Shown here: positions 8,112 to 16,092 of the stretch, piece by piece | How the letters are laid out: each line of letters begins with the position of its first letter | How positions within the stretch are numbered: the stretch's first letter is position 1 | Assembly (NCBI RefSeq): GCF_020564935.1 | Contig: NZ_JAJCXB010000006.1 | Coordinates: 143,376 to 207,375 of the forward strand | Length of the DNA stretch: 64,000 nucleotides | Source: Streptomyces pinistramenti | GTDB lineage: Bacteria > Actinomycetota > Actinomycetes > Streptomycetales > Streptomycetaceae | Direction of reading: 5' to 3' | The notes under the pieces: model-generated | Databases searched by the model: none | What the model saw: the letters and a program-made list of their open reading frames with translations, nothing else | What the model was told of the DNA's origin: nothing | Translations under genes and position numbers: made by a program

Positions 8112-8996
8112 TCAGGCGGGGATGGCCGTCGCCGTGCCGCCGACGTGCGAGCGGGGGTCGCCGTCGCGCAGCCCGACGGTCAGCACACCGGGGCGGCCCA
8201 GGTCATGGCCCTGGTGGAGGGTGAGGGTGACCGGGGCGGTGACCACGCCGAGGGTGCGGGCGTAGGCGCCGAACGCGGCGGCCGCGGCGCCCGTCGCCGG
8301 GTCCTCGACGACGCCGCCGACGGGGAACGGGTCGCGCACGTGGAAGACGGACTCGCTCTCCCGCCAGACCAGCTGGAGGGTGGTCAGGTCCAGGCGCCGC
8401 ATGAGGGCGGCCAGCCGCTCGAAGTCGTAGTCAAGGCGCGCCAGGCGGTCGCGGGTGGCGGCGGCGAGCACGAGGTGGCGGGCGCCCGCGTAGGCGATGC
8501 GGGGCGGCAGGCCCGGGTCCAGGTCGGAAGCGGGCCAGTCCAGCGCCGCCAGGGCCTCGGCGACGTCCTCGTCGGCGACCCTCGTCACCTGCGGCTCGAC
8601 GCTGGTGAGGGTGGCGTGCAGGGCGCCGTCCTGCTCGCGGACCGTGACCGGTACGGGGCCGGCCTGGGTGGCGAAGAGCAGGTCGCCCGCGCCGATGCGT
8701 TCGGCGAGCGCGACGGAGGCGGCGACCGTCGCGTGCCCGCAGAACGGCACCTCGGCGAGCGGGCTGAAGTAGCGGACGGTGAAGGCGCGGCCCGCCTCGC
8801 CCAGGCCCTCGGGCGGCGCGGTGAGGAAGGCGGTCTCGGAGTAGCCGAGTTCAGCGGCGACGGCGAGTTGCGCGGTGTCGTCCAGGCCGCTCGCGTCCAG
8901 GACGACACCGGCCGGATTGCCGCCCTCGGGGTCGTCGGAGAAGGCGGTGTAGCGCAGGATCCCGGGGGTGGCCCCGGCGTCGTCGTCGCGTGTCAT
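8112..8996 (-). CDS. PhzF family isomerase-like protein
   Basis: A 294-residue protein of the PhzF/diaminopimelate-epimerase fold. PhzF itself isomerizes a dihydro-hydroxyanthranilate in phenazine synthesis, but most homologs have unknown substrates. The family N-terminal pattern is present: FSDDPEGGNPAGVV, then ELGYSETAF with the catalytic-type glutamate, PFCGHAT, and late GGVVEDPATGAAAAAFGAY. Two pseudo-symmetric halves are full length. No other phenazine genes lie here, so phenazine synthesis is not implied. The ATG at 8996 is used; an upstream extension in frame runs antiphase through the SDR gene and is not real. It follows the SDR gene with a 53-base gap in the same direction. Confidence 0.88.
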   Translation of the reverse strand: MTRDDDAGATPGILRYTAFSDDPEGGNPAGVVLDASGLDDTAQLAVAAELGYSETAFLTAPPEGLGEAGRAFTVRYFSPLAEVPFCGHATVAASVALAERIGAGDLLFATQAGPVPVTVREQDGALHATLTSVEPQVTRVADEDVAEALAALDWPASDLDPGLPPRIAYAGARHLVLAAATRDRLARLDYDFERLAALMRRLDLTTLQLVWRESESVFHVRDPFPVGGVVEDPATGAAAAAFGAYARTLGVVTAPVTLTLHQGHDLGRPGVLTVGLRDGDPRSHVGGTATAIPA

Positions 8997-9049
8997 GGCG
9001 GGGAGAACCCGGCTGCCCTGCGGGCTATTCCCGTGCCGGGCCCGCGCCG

Positions 9050-9864
9050 TCAACCCCGCCCGATGTACGGCATGTTCGTCGCCATCACCGTCGCGAACTG
9101 GACGTTGGCCTCCAGCGGCAGGGCGGCCATGTGGACGACGGTGCGGGCGACGTCGGCCGCGTCCATCACCGGCTCGGGCGCGGTCCGCCCGTCGGCCTGG
9201 AGGATGCCGCTGCGCATCCGGCCGGTCATCTCGGTCGCCGCGTTGCCGATGTCGAGCTGGCCGCAGGCGATCCGGTACGGACGGCCTTCCAGGGAAAGGG
9301 ACTTGGTCAGGCCGGTCATGGCGTGCTTGGTCGCGGTGTAGGCGAGGGACTGCGGGCGCGGCACATGGGCGGAGAGCGAGCCGTTGTTGATGATCCGGCC
9401 GCCCTGCGGGTCCTGGGCCTTCATCGCACGGAAGGCGGCCTGTGCGCAGAGGAAGGCGCCGGTGAGGTTGACGTCGACGACCGCCCGCCAGGCGTCGTAG
9501 GACAGTGCGTCCAGGGCCACCGGGGGGCCGAAGGTGCCGGCGTTGTTGTGAACAGCAGGTCGAGGCGGCCGAAGCGGTCGTGGACGGCGGCGAAGAGGGC
9601 ATCGACGTCTCCGGGGCGGGTGACGTCGGTGGGGACGGTGAGGGTGGCGGGCGCGCCGGTGCGGCCCGTGCCCGCGGCGGTTTCCGCCAGCGCGTCGGCG
9701 CGCCGGCCGGCCAGCGCGACCTGCCAGCCGGCCGCGGTCAGGGCCTGTGCGACGGCCCGTCCGATGCCGGATCCGGCGCCGGTGACCACCGCGACGCGTG
9801 CGCCGTCCGCCGTCCCGTCCCCCTGCCGGGCGGGCCGGCCCGATGCCTGGGTGTGCTCAGTCAT
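9050..9864 (-). pseudogene. SDR family oxidoreductase, frameshifted
   Basis: Two reading frames together make one classical short-chain dehydrogenase. The first gives [19 protein letters not shown] (the TGxxxGIG cofactor site) and runs to FGRLDLLF. The second resumes as [19 protein letters not shown] and contains NNGSLS and the catalytic YTATK. The break lies at 9539-9552, where the coding strand reads TTCACAACAACGCC. Two bases fewer (TTCAACAACGCC) would restore [12 protein letters not shown], the expected NNAG motif. The total length, 815 bases, is also two over a multiple of three. It is therefore either a recent pseudogene or a sequencing error. If intact it would be an NAD(P)-dependent oxidoreductase of unknown substrate, about 270 residues. 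Confidence 0.85.
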
Positions 9865-9870
9865 GGCGGC

Positions 9871-9876
9871 AGGGTA
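9871..9876 (-). promoter_or_regulatory. Candidate -10 box of the SDR gene
   Basis: TACCCT on the minus strand ends six bases before ATG 9864, a leaderless arrangement. No ribosome site or clear -35 is seen. Confidence 0.4.
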
Positions 9877-9907
9877 GGCGCCGCGCGGGGCCCGGCGCCG
9901 CCCCGTC

Positions 9908-10819
9908 TCATCCTGCGGAGTCGAAGCTCCGGAGCACGGCGGCCTTCGCGGTGGCGAATTCCTCGTCGGTGAGGACGCCGTCGCGGTGCAGCTCGCCCAG
10001 TTCGCGCAGGCGGCGCAGCAGCGCGTCGTGGTCGTTGCCGGGGGCGGTGGCGTTGTCGGCCGGCTCCGGTGCGGGCAGGGGTGCGGCGGTGGCCCTGGGG
10101 AGGGGGGCGGGGCCCGCCGACGGGTGGGGGAGCCGGGCCGCAACCGCCGCCGCCAGCAGGGCCGTTCGCCCGCTCTCCTTCTTGAAGCCCCACAGCTCGA
10201 TGGCGTTGGGGTCCTGCTCGGGCTTGATGTGCGGGGTCGTGCCGCGCGGGCGGAAGCGCAGGAAGCCGGACTCCAGGCCGACGGCGGCGCGCCACTCCAC
10301 CGCCTCCAGGTCGGCCAGGGCGAAGTCCCTGGGGCCCGCGTGCTTCTTGTTCTCGCTGGTGTTCCAGCGCCATTCGACGCGTACCCGCTCGCCGTCGAAG
10401 GTGGCGAGGCCGTCCACACCGGCCGCCGACAGGGGCACGGCGGGGCCGGGCAGCAGGTAGTGGTCGGCGGGCCCTTCCGGGACCTGTTCGAGGGTCAGTG
10501 CCTGCCGCACCTCGTGGACGAAGTACTCCGCGACGTCGGTCCTGCCCGCGTCGACCGTCAGCTGGTACGGGTTCGCGTCGGCCGGCAGCCCGCCGCCGGT
10601 CACCTGGAGCAGCGGATCGGCGCCGTCCCGGAGCCGCAGCCGCAGCCGGCCGCCCTTGCGGGCCGGTTCGTAGGCGATGCCGGCCAGGGCCGTCAGCGGA
10701 ACGGTGTACTCGCCGAGATCCTGCCGGAGCTGGTGCACCCCGCGCTCGCGCCCCGGCACCATCCGTACCGCATCGCCGTCGAAGGTCCACGTGCCGTCGC
10801 GCACCATCAGTTCAGCCAT
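9908..10819 (-). CDS. DUF4429 and SHOCT domain protein
   Basis: A 303-residue protein with two repeats of the DUF4429 beta-domain. One is near residues 5-110 ([23 protein letters not shown]) and one near 130-215 ([29 protein letters not shown]). A Pro/Ala-rich linker follows, then a C-terminal SHOCT helix pair ([27 protein letters not shown]). DUF4429 resembles PH-like or bacterial PH domains and SHOCT is an oligomerization module; the biological role is unknown. ATG at 10819 is used because TAGGAT lies seven bases before it. The gene is divergent from an MFS exporter and cotranscription with the SDR gene is unlikely, since each has its own start signal. Confidence 0.88.
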   Translation of the reverse strand: MAELMVRDGTWTFDGDAVRMVPGRERGVHQLRQDLGEYTVPLTALAGIAYEPARKGGRLRLRLRDGADPLLQVTGGGLPADANPYQLTVDAGRTDVAEYFVHEVRQALTLEQVPEGPADHYLLPGPAVPLSAAGVDGLATFDGERVRVEWRWNTSENKKHAGPRDFALADLEAVEWRAAVGLESGFLRFRPRGTTPHIKPEQDPNAIELWGFKKESGRTALLAAAVAARLPHPSAGPAPLPRATAAPLPAPEPADNATAPGNDHDALLRRLRELGELHRDGVLTDEEFATAKAAVLRSFDSAG

Positions 10820-10826
10820 GTACCGG

Positions 10827-10832
10827 ATCCTA
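10827..10832 (-). promoter_or_regulatory. -10 box of the DUF4429 gene
   Basis: TAGGAT on the minus strand, the preferred Streptomyces vegetative -10, ends seven bases before ATG 10819 and indicates a leaderless message. Confidence 0.5.
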
Positions 10833-10989
10833 CGGGGGAGCCCGTACGGGCCGGGCCGGCGGCGACGGATGCAGCGACCCGGCGTTCGGCCGGCCGGGGC
10901 GTAGGTCCAACGGCCCAGGGCGGAGCGGCCGGTGTTCCCGGGGGTGCGTGACACCATGGTGCGGCCCTCAACACAAGACGGAGACGCTC

Positions 10990-12312
10990 ATGACGGACGC
11001 CGGCACCGGCACGGCCGAGAACCAGGACATTCCCCCCATAGCCGAGCGGGGCGCGGTGGCAGCACCGTCCGCGTCCCGCCGCACCGGACTCCTCGTCACC
11101 CTCGTACTCGGCGGCCTCACAGCGGTCCCGCCGCTCTCCATGGACATGTACCTGCCGGCCCTGCCGGAGGTCACCACCGCGCTGCACAGCCCGGCCGCCA
11201 CCGTCCAGCTCACCCTCACCACCTGCCTCGCGGGCATGGCGCTCGGCCAGATGATCGTCGGCCCGATGAGCGACAAGTGGGGCCGCCGCCGCCCGCTGCT
11301 CGCCGGCATGGTGATCTACGTGCTGGCCACCGCCCTGTGCGCCATCGCCACCAACGTCGAGATCCTCATCGCCTTCCGCCTGCTCCAGGGCCTGGCGGGC
11401 GCGGCCGGCATCGTCATCGCGCGGGCGGTGGTCCGTGACCTGTACGACGGCGTGGCGATGGCCAGGTTCTTCTCCACGCTGATGCTGATCTCCGGGGTGG
11501 CGCCGGTCGTCGCCCCGCTGATCGGCGGCCAGATCCTCCAAGTCACCGACTGGCGCGGGGTCTTCGCCGTGCTGACCGTCGTCGGCGTGGTGCTGACCAC
11601 CGTCGTCTGGCGCACGCTCCACGAGACGCTGCCGCCCGAGCGGCGCCATTCCGGCGGCCTGGGCCAGACCCTGCGCACCATGCGCGACCTCCTCGCCGAC
11701 CGGGCGTTCTCCGGCTACCTCATGGTCGGCGCCTTCGCCTTCGCCGCCCTCTTCGCGTACATCTCCGCCTCGCCGTTCGTCATCCAGGAGATCTACGGCG
11801 CGTCCCCGCAGACCTTCAGCCTGCTGTTCGGCGTCAACTCCGTGGGCCTGGTCCTGGTCGGCCAGCTCAACGGCAAGGTGCTGGTCGGCCGGGTCAGCCT
11901 GAACCGCGTGCTGGGGGTGGGCCTGTCGCTGGTCGCCGTCGCCGGGGCCGCGCTGCTGCTGATGTCATCCGGAGTCTTCGGCACCGTCGGGCTGTGGCCG
12001 ATGGCCGCCGGACTCTTCGTGCTGATGTCCGCCATGGGCCTGGTCATGCCCAGCACCAACACCCTGGCCCTGCTGCGCACCCCGCACGCGGCCGGATCCG
12101 CCTCCGCGCTGCTGGGCACCTCGACCTTCCTGCTCGGCTCGGTCGCCTCCCCGCTGGTGGGCATCGCGGGCGAGCGCACCGCCGTGCCGATGGCCGTCGT
12201 CCAGCTCGGATGCGCCGTATTGGCGCTCGTGAGCTTCCTGGGAATGTGCCGTCCGTGGCAGCGTAGGGAGGTGACCGACGGGGGCACCGCAGGGGAGAGG
12301 ACCGCGCTCTGA
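10990..12312 (+). CDS. Bcr/CflA family MFS multidrug exporter
   Basis: A 440-residue 12-helix drug:proton antiporter. Residues 28-60 begin the first helix and give PPLSMDMYLPALPEV, a Bcr/CflA hallmark, and the first cytoplasmic loop has the motif A variant GPMSDKWGRRRPLL. Family members expel bicyclomycin, chloramphenicol or sulfonamides; the substrate here is not predictable. ATG at 10990 has GGAG eight bases upstream. The stop overlaps the CTG start of the serine hydrolase gene, so both are probably translated together. It is divergent from the DUF4429 gene with about 170 bases between. Confidence 0.92.
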   Translation: MTDAGTGTAENQDIPPIAERGAVAAPSASRRTGLLVTLVLGGLTAVPPLSMDMYLPALPEVTTALHSPAATVQLTLTTCLAGMALGQMIVGPMSDKWGRRRPLLAGMVIYVLATALCAIATNVEILIAFRLLQGLAGAAGIVIARAVVRDLYDGVAMARFFSTLMLISGVAPVVAPLIGGQILQVTDWRGVFAVLTVVGVVLTTVVWRTLHETLPPERRHSGGLGQTLRTMRDLLADRAFSGYLMVGAFAFAALFAYISASPFVIQEIYGASPQTFSLLFGVNSVGLVLVGQLNGKVLVGRVSLNRVLGVGLSLVAVAGAALLLMSSGVFGTVGLWPMAAGLFVLMSAMGLVMPSTNTLALLRTPHAAGSASALLGTSTFLLGSVASPLVGIAGERTAVPMAVVQLGCAVLALVSFLGMCRPWQRREVTDGGTAGERTAL

Positions 12313-13445
12313 ACGCACCGATACTCAGACCCGGCACGCCGGCCGAGGCGCAGCTCGCGGCCGTGTGGACGGACCGGCTGGTCAGTGGCGTACGGGCACT
12401 GCCCGACGGGCGCCCCGCGTGGTGCGCGGGCGCCGTCGTCATCGCCGGGCGCGGCCCGGTCGTCGCCGCGGAGGCCGCGGCGGGCTGGGCGGTCCGCTAC
12501 CGCGCGTACGACCCCGTGGCGGACCGTGGCGTGGACCTGCCCCGTGACCTGTGGGAGCGGATGCGGGTCGGCACCGTCTTCGACCTCGCCTCGCTCACCA
12601 AGCTCTTCACCGCACTCGCCACCCTCCAGCAGGCCGAGTGCGGCCGGCTGGCACTCGACGAGGAGGTACGCAGCCGGCTGCCCGCCTTCGCGCCCGGCAT
12701 CACCGTCCGGCAGCTGCTCACCCACACCTCCGGACTCCGCCCCGAACTGCCGCTGTACGAACGGCGCGGGCGGGCCGCCCAGCTGGAGCTGCTGTGGGAC
12801 CAGGCCGCCGCGCCCGACGGCCGCCCCGGCAGCGGCCACCGCTACTCCGACCTCAACCTGATCGCCCTCCAGCTGCTCCTCGAACAGTGCACAGGGCAGC
12901 GCCTCGACGTCCTGGTGCGCGAGGGCATCACCGGGCCGCTGGGTATGCGCAGCACGTCCTTCGGGCCGCTGGCGCCGCAGGGGGTGGCGGCGACCGAGGA
13001 CCAGCGGCGGCCGTGGGCGAAGGCGGACCGCGGCATGGTGCGCGGCGAGGTGCACGACGAGAACGCCTGGGCGCTGGGCGGAGTGGCAGGACACGCGGGG
13101 CTCTTCTCGACCGCCCAGGACCTGGCGGTGCTGTGCCGGACGCTGCTCAACGGCGGCGCGTACGGCGCCGCGCGGATCCTGCGGCCCGCCACGGTCGCGG
13201 CCCTGCTGGAGCCGCCGGGCCTCGGCTTCGCCGTCGACCAGCCGTACTTCATGGGCGAGCTGGCCGGCCGCGGCGCCGCGGGCCACACCGGCTTCACCGG
13301 CACCAGCCTGGTCCTGGACCGTGTCACCGACACGTTCCTCGTGCTGCTCGCCAACACCGTCCCCCCGCGGCGCCGCGACGGCGGCAGCGCACCACGGGCG
13401 GCGGCCGCGACCTGCCTGGCCCGCGCGGCGTCGCGACGGCGCTGA
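12309..13445 (+). CDS. Serine hydrolase, class C beta-lactamase-like
   Basis: A 378-residue penicillin-binding/beta-lactamase fold hydrolase. Visible motifs are S-x-x-K in DLASLTKLFTAL (Ser near residue 95), a YSD version of the Y-x-N motif in RYSDLNLIAL, and HTGFTGT in place of KTG. There is no signal peptide, so it is probably cytoplasmic and more likely an esterase or peptidase than a secreted beta-lactamase. The CTG at 12309, eight bases after GGAGAGG and overlapping the upstream stop, is chosen. Sequence before the GTG at 12363 (ILRPGTPAEAQL) already resembles the family N-terminus. The coupling with the exporter suggests a shared function that cannot be named from sequence. Confidence 0.85.
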   Translation: MNAPILRPGTPAEAQLAAVWTDRLVSGVRALPDGRPAWCAGAVVIAGRGPVVAAEAAAGWAVRYRAYDPVADRGVDLPRDLWERMRVGTVFDLASLTKLFTALATLQQAECGRLALDEEVRSRLPAFAPGITVRQLLTHTSGLRPELPLYERRGRAAQLELLWDQAAAPDGRPGSGHRYSDLNLIALQLLLEQCTGQRLDVLVREGITGPLGMRSTSFGPLAPQGVAATEDQRRPWAKADRGMVRGEVHDENAWALGGVAGHAGLFSTAQDLAVLCRTLLNGGAYGAARILRPATVAALLEPPGLGFAVDQPYFMGELAGRGAAGHTGFTGTSLVLDRVTDTFLVLLANTVPPRRRDGGSAPRAAAATCLARAASRRR

Positions 13446-13505
13446 GGCGGGGGCCTGAGCAGGGGCGGGCCCGGCGGCGCGGGCCAGGGGTGCCCGCGCG
13501 GGCCG

Positions 13506-13511
13506 TAAACT
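13506..13511 (+). promoter_or_regulatory. Candidate -10 box of the Rsm22-like gene
   Basis: TAAACT ends seven bases before ATG 13519, the leaderless geometry. The surrounding 13446-13518 gap is otherwise featureless. Confidence 0.45.
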
Positions 13512-13518
13512 TGGCCGA

Positions 13519-14469
13519 ATGCACGAGGAACTGCGCGCCGCCCTGGCCGGCCTGCTCGACGGCCTGCCGCCCAAGCAGGCCGCGCGGGCCACCGCACGGC
13601 TGATCACCCACTACCGCGGCACCACCCCCACCGACGCCCCGGTACTCAGGGACCGCGCGGACGTCGCCGCGTACGCCGCCTACCGGATGCCCGCGACGTT
13701 CGAGGCGGTGCGCGCCGCGCTGACCGCCTTCGCCGGCCGGCTGCCGGACTGGTCGCCCGCCACCCATGTGGACATCGGCGGCGGCACCGGCGCCGCGACC
13801 TGGGCCGCGGCCGCCACCTGGCAGGGCCACCGCAGCACCGTCCTGGACTGGGCGCAGCCCGCCCTCGACCTGGGCCGCGAGCTGGCGGCGGGGACGCTGC
13901 CGGACACCGAGTGGCGCCGGCAGGTGATCGGCGAAGAGCTCACCGTCCCGGCAGGTACGGACCTGGTGACCGTCTCCTACGTGCTGGGCGAGCTGCGCCC
14001 GGAGGTCCGCCGTTCGGTGGTGGCCGCGGCGAGCGCCGCCCCGGCCGTCGTCCTGATCGAACCGGGCACGCCGGCCGGGTACCTCCGCATCCGTGAGGCC
14101 CGCGAGCAGCTGGCCGCGGCCGGGCTGCGGATCGTCGCGCCCTGCCCGCACGGCGAGCGCTGCCCGATCGTCCCGGGCGAGGACTGGTGCCACTTCTCGG
14201 CCCGGGTGAGCCGCTCCTCCCTCCACCGCCAGGTGAAGGGCGGCACGCTGCCGTACGAGGACGAGAAGTTCAGCTATGTCGCGGCGACCCGGCTGCCCGC
14301 GTCCGCCGCGCCTTCCCGCATCGTCCGCAAGCCCCAACTCCGCAAGGGGCAGGTGCTGTTGGACCTGTGCACGGCGGACGAGGGGCTGCGCCGCACCACC
14401 GTCACCAAGCGGCAGGGCGACGGCTACCGCGCGGCCCGGGACGCGTCCTGGGGCGACGCCTGGTCCTGA
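13519..14469 (+). CDS. Rsm22 family small-ribosomal-subunit methyltransferase-like protein
   Basis: A 316-residue protein of the Rsm22 family, related to mitochondrial ribosome assembly factor METTL17. It has a Rossmann methyltransferase core with the SAM-binding glycine motif HVDIGGGTGAATW near residue 85. A cysteine cluster, CPHGERCPI followed by DWCHFSARVSRSS, matches the Fe-S or zinc-binding motif described in eukaryotic relatives. A basic C-terminal tail fits RNA contact. The likely job is 16S rRNA modification or ribosome assembly, but no bacterial reaction is settled. It carries its own promoter-like signal and stands apart from the exporter-hydrolase pair by 73 bases. Confidence 0.88.
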   Translation: MHEELRAALAGLLDGLPPKQAARATARLITHYRGTTPTDAPVLRDRADVAAYAAYRMPATFEAVRAALTAFAGRLPDWSPATHVDIGGGTGAATWAAAATWQGHRSTVLDWAQPALDLGRELAAGTLPDTEWRRQVIGEELTVPAGTDLVTVSYVLGELRPEVRRSVVAAASAAPAVVLIEPGTPAGYLRIREAREQLAAAGLRIVAPCPHGERCPIVPGEDWCHFSARVSRSSLHRQVKGGTLPYEDEKFSYVAATRLPASAAPSRIVRKPQLRKGQVLLDLCTADEGLRRTTVTKRQGDGYRAARDASWGDAWS

Positions 14470-14504
14470 GCGGGCGTCGGCCGCCCCGTCCGGGGCCCCC
14501 ATGA

Positions 14505-14538
14505 AGACGATACGTCTCGCCTCATGCGTCGCTAGGAT
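14505..14538 (+). promoter_or_regulatory. TetR-gene promoter with palindromic operator
   Basis: TAGGAT at 14533-14538 ends six bases before ATG 14545, so the message is leaderless. Just upstream, AGACG-ATA-CGTCT (14505-14517) is a perfect inverted repeat overlapping where the -35 region should be. It is a candidate autoregulatory operator for the TetR protein that follows. Confidence 0.5.
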
Positions 14539-14544
14539 CGGACC

Positions 14545-15141
14545 ATGGCCCCCAAGACGGCACCCGACGCTTCCCGCCGCAGCGAACGCTCCCGCCGGGC
14601 GATCTTCGACGCGGCCCTCGCCCTGGTCGGCGAGGTCGGCTACACCCGGCTCACCGTCGAGGGCATCGCCGCCCGCGCCGGGGTCGGCAAACAGACCATC
14701 TACCGCTGGTGGCCGTCGAAGGCAGCCGTCCTGCTGGACGCGTTCACCGACGGCGTCGACGACTACGGCGCCGGCCTGCCGGACACCGGCGACCTGGAGG
14801 CGGACCTCAAGCACGTCCTGCGGGCGACCGCCGACGAATTCAACGACCCCGCCTTCCAGGCCCCCTACCGCGCCCTCGCGGCGGCCGGCGCGGGCGATGA
14901 GGAACTGTCCCGCACCTACGTCTCCCGGCTCCTCGAACCCGGCATCGCCGTCTACGTCAACCGGCTGCGGGCGGCCCAGGAGGCCGGTCAGATGGACCCG
15001 GACGCCGACCCGCGGATCGCCGCCGAGCTGCTCCTGAGTCCCTTCTCACAGCGCTGGCTGATGCGCACAGGCGAACTGACCCACGCCTACACCGACACCC
15101 TGGTCGACCTGGTGATGCGCGCGGTGCGGCCACCGGAATGA
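14545..15141 (+). CDS. TetR/AcrR family transcriptional regulator
   Basis: A 198-residue one-component repressor. The N-terminal helix-turn-helix is typical (SRRAIFDAALALVGEVGY, then GIAARAGVGKQTIYRWWPSK). The rest is a helical ligand-binding domain of the TetR_C_11 type (TADEFNDPAFQAPYRAL). No divergent efflux or enzyme gene is adjacent. The target may be itself, through the palindrome just upstream, or a distant gene. A hairpin directly after the stop ends the unit. Confidence 0.92.
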   Translation: MAPKTAPDASRRSERSRRAIFDAALALVGEVGYTRLTVEGIAARAGVGKQTIYRWWPSKAAVLLDAFTDGVDDYGAGLPDTGDLEADLKHVLRATADEFNDPAFQAPYRALAAAGAGDEELSRTYVSRLLEPGIAVYVNRLRAAQEAGQMDPDADPRIAAELLLSPFSQRWLMRTGELTHAYTDTLVDLVMRAVRPPE

Positions 15142-15170
15142 CCGGGCCGGCGGGCGGCGGCGCGGCCCGG
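15142..15170 (+). terminator. Hairpin after the TetR gene
   Basis: CCGGGCC pairs with GGCCCGG across 15 bases, beginning at the stop codon of the TetR gene. Confidence 0.5.
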
Positions 15171-15306
15171 CCGGCCCTGTCGGTGATGAACGGGAATCGA
15201 CCGTAATCGCCGGGTGTTCTCCCACCCCGGATCCCGACACCGGTCACCCGGAGCGCAGGATGGTGGCAGCATTGATCCCAGACCACCGCTCGAAGTGAGG
15301 GGATAG

Positions 15307-16050
15307 ATGGAACGCAAGAGCAGGTTCTCCCAGTGGCTGCGCCGGCCGAAGAGCGGATCGGACGGCGAGGATACGGACACGGGATCGGCGGCCGCCCGCG
15401 GCCGCGAGGACCTGCTGCTGGCGGCGGCCGACGCGGGATTCCCGGTCGCCCCCGCCGCGCACCCGTCCGGCTACGGCTGTTCCTGTGAACGCATCGGTTG
15501 TCCCACCCCCGGACGCCATCCCGTCTCCTTCGGCTGGCAGACCGTCGCCAGCACCGACCGCGACAAGGTCGCCGCCTGGGTCCGCACCCTCACCGAGGCC
15601 AACTTCATCACCGCCACCGGCATCGCCCACGACGTGCTGGACGTCCCCGTCGAAGCGGGCCGCAGCGCACTCGGCCGGCTGGACGCGGCCGGCGTCGACG
15701 TCGGCCCCGTCACCCTCAGCGGCGCCGGCTTCGGCGACGGCCGGATGCTCTTCTTCACCGCCACCCGCGGCACCCCGGACGACGAGGACGAGTGGTGGCC
15801 CTGCGAGCTGGACTGCCACCCCGAGACCCTGGACGAGCACCCCGGACTGCGCTGGCACTGCCGCGGCAGCTACGTCCTGCTGCCGCCCTCGCGACTGCCC
15901 GGTGACCAGCCGGACGTGAGCTGGCTGCGCGGGCCCGAGCTGCCGCTGCCCGACCCGCTGACGCTGCTGGAATCCCTGACCGACGCCTGCGCCGAGTTCA
16001 TCGACCGCACCCCCGACCACGAGACGGCGGCCTGGCCGATCGGCCGCTGA
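15307..16050 (+). CDS. Prim-Pol-like (bifunctional DNA primase/polymerase family) protein
   Basis: A 247-residue protein resembling the N-terminal Prim-Pol module found in many Streptomyces proteins annotated as bifunctional DNA primase/polymerase. The cues are an early AADAGFPVAPAAH segment, a cysteine-bearing loop (YGCSCERIGCPTPGRHP) as in proteins that begin this fold, WQTVASTD, and the aromatic-rich GLRWHCRGSYVLLPPSR near the end. No helicase domain is attached, and the usual acidic catalytic D-x-E motif is not obvious, so polymerase activity is doubtful. The start at 15307 follows GAGGGGAT. It is a single gene, convergent with a lipoprotein gene across a perfect hairpin. Known homologs are conserved but little studied. 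Confidence 0.75.
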   Translation: MERKSRFSQWLRRPKSGSDGEDTDTGSAAARGREDLLLAAADAGFPVAPAAHPSGYGCSCERIGCPTPGRHPVSFGWQTVASTDRDKVAAWVRTLTEANFITATGIAHDVLDVPVEAGRSALGRLDAAGVDVGPVTLSGAGFGDGRMLFFTATRGTPDDEDEWWPCELDCHPETLDEHPGLRWHCRGSYVLLPPSRLPGDQPDVSWLRGPELPLPDPLTLLESLTDACAEFIDRTPDHETAAWPIGR

Positions 16051-16055
16051 ACCCC

Positions 16056-16078
16056 GGCCCGCCGGACACCGGCGGGCC
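16056..16078. terminator. Bidirectional hairpin between convergent genes
   Basis: A perfect 10-bp stem, GGCCCGCCGG with CCGGCGGGCC, closes on a three-base loop between the Prim-Pol-like and lipoprotein genes. Confidence 0.75.
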
Positions 16079-16092
16079 CGTGCGACTGCCGC

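Noticed and set aside
8112..8996. Phenazine biosynthesis cluster suggested by two PhzF proteins
   Set aside because: No other phz genes are present and the two PhzF-like genes are 13 kb apart. The family mostly consists of enzymes with unknown roles.
10940..10989. ACCATGGT palindrome as operator of the Bcr-type exporter
   Set aside because: An eight-base palindrome is too short to distinguish from chance, and no regulator gene is adjacent.
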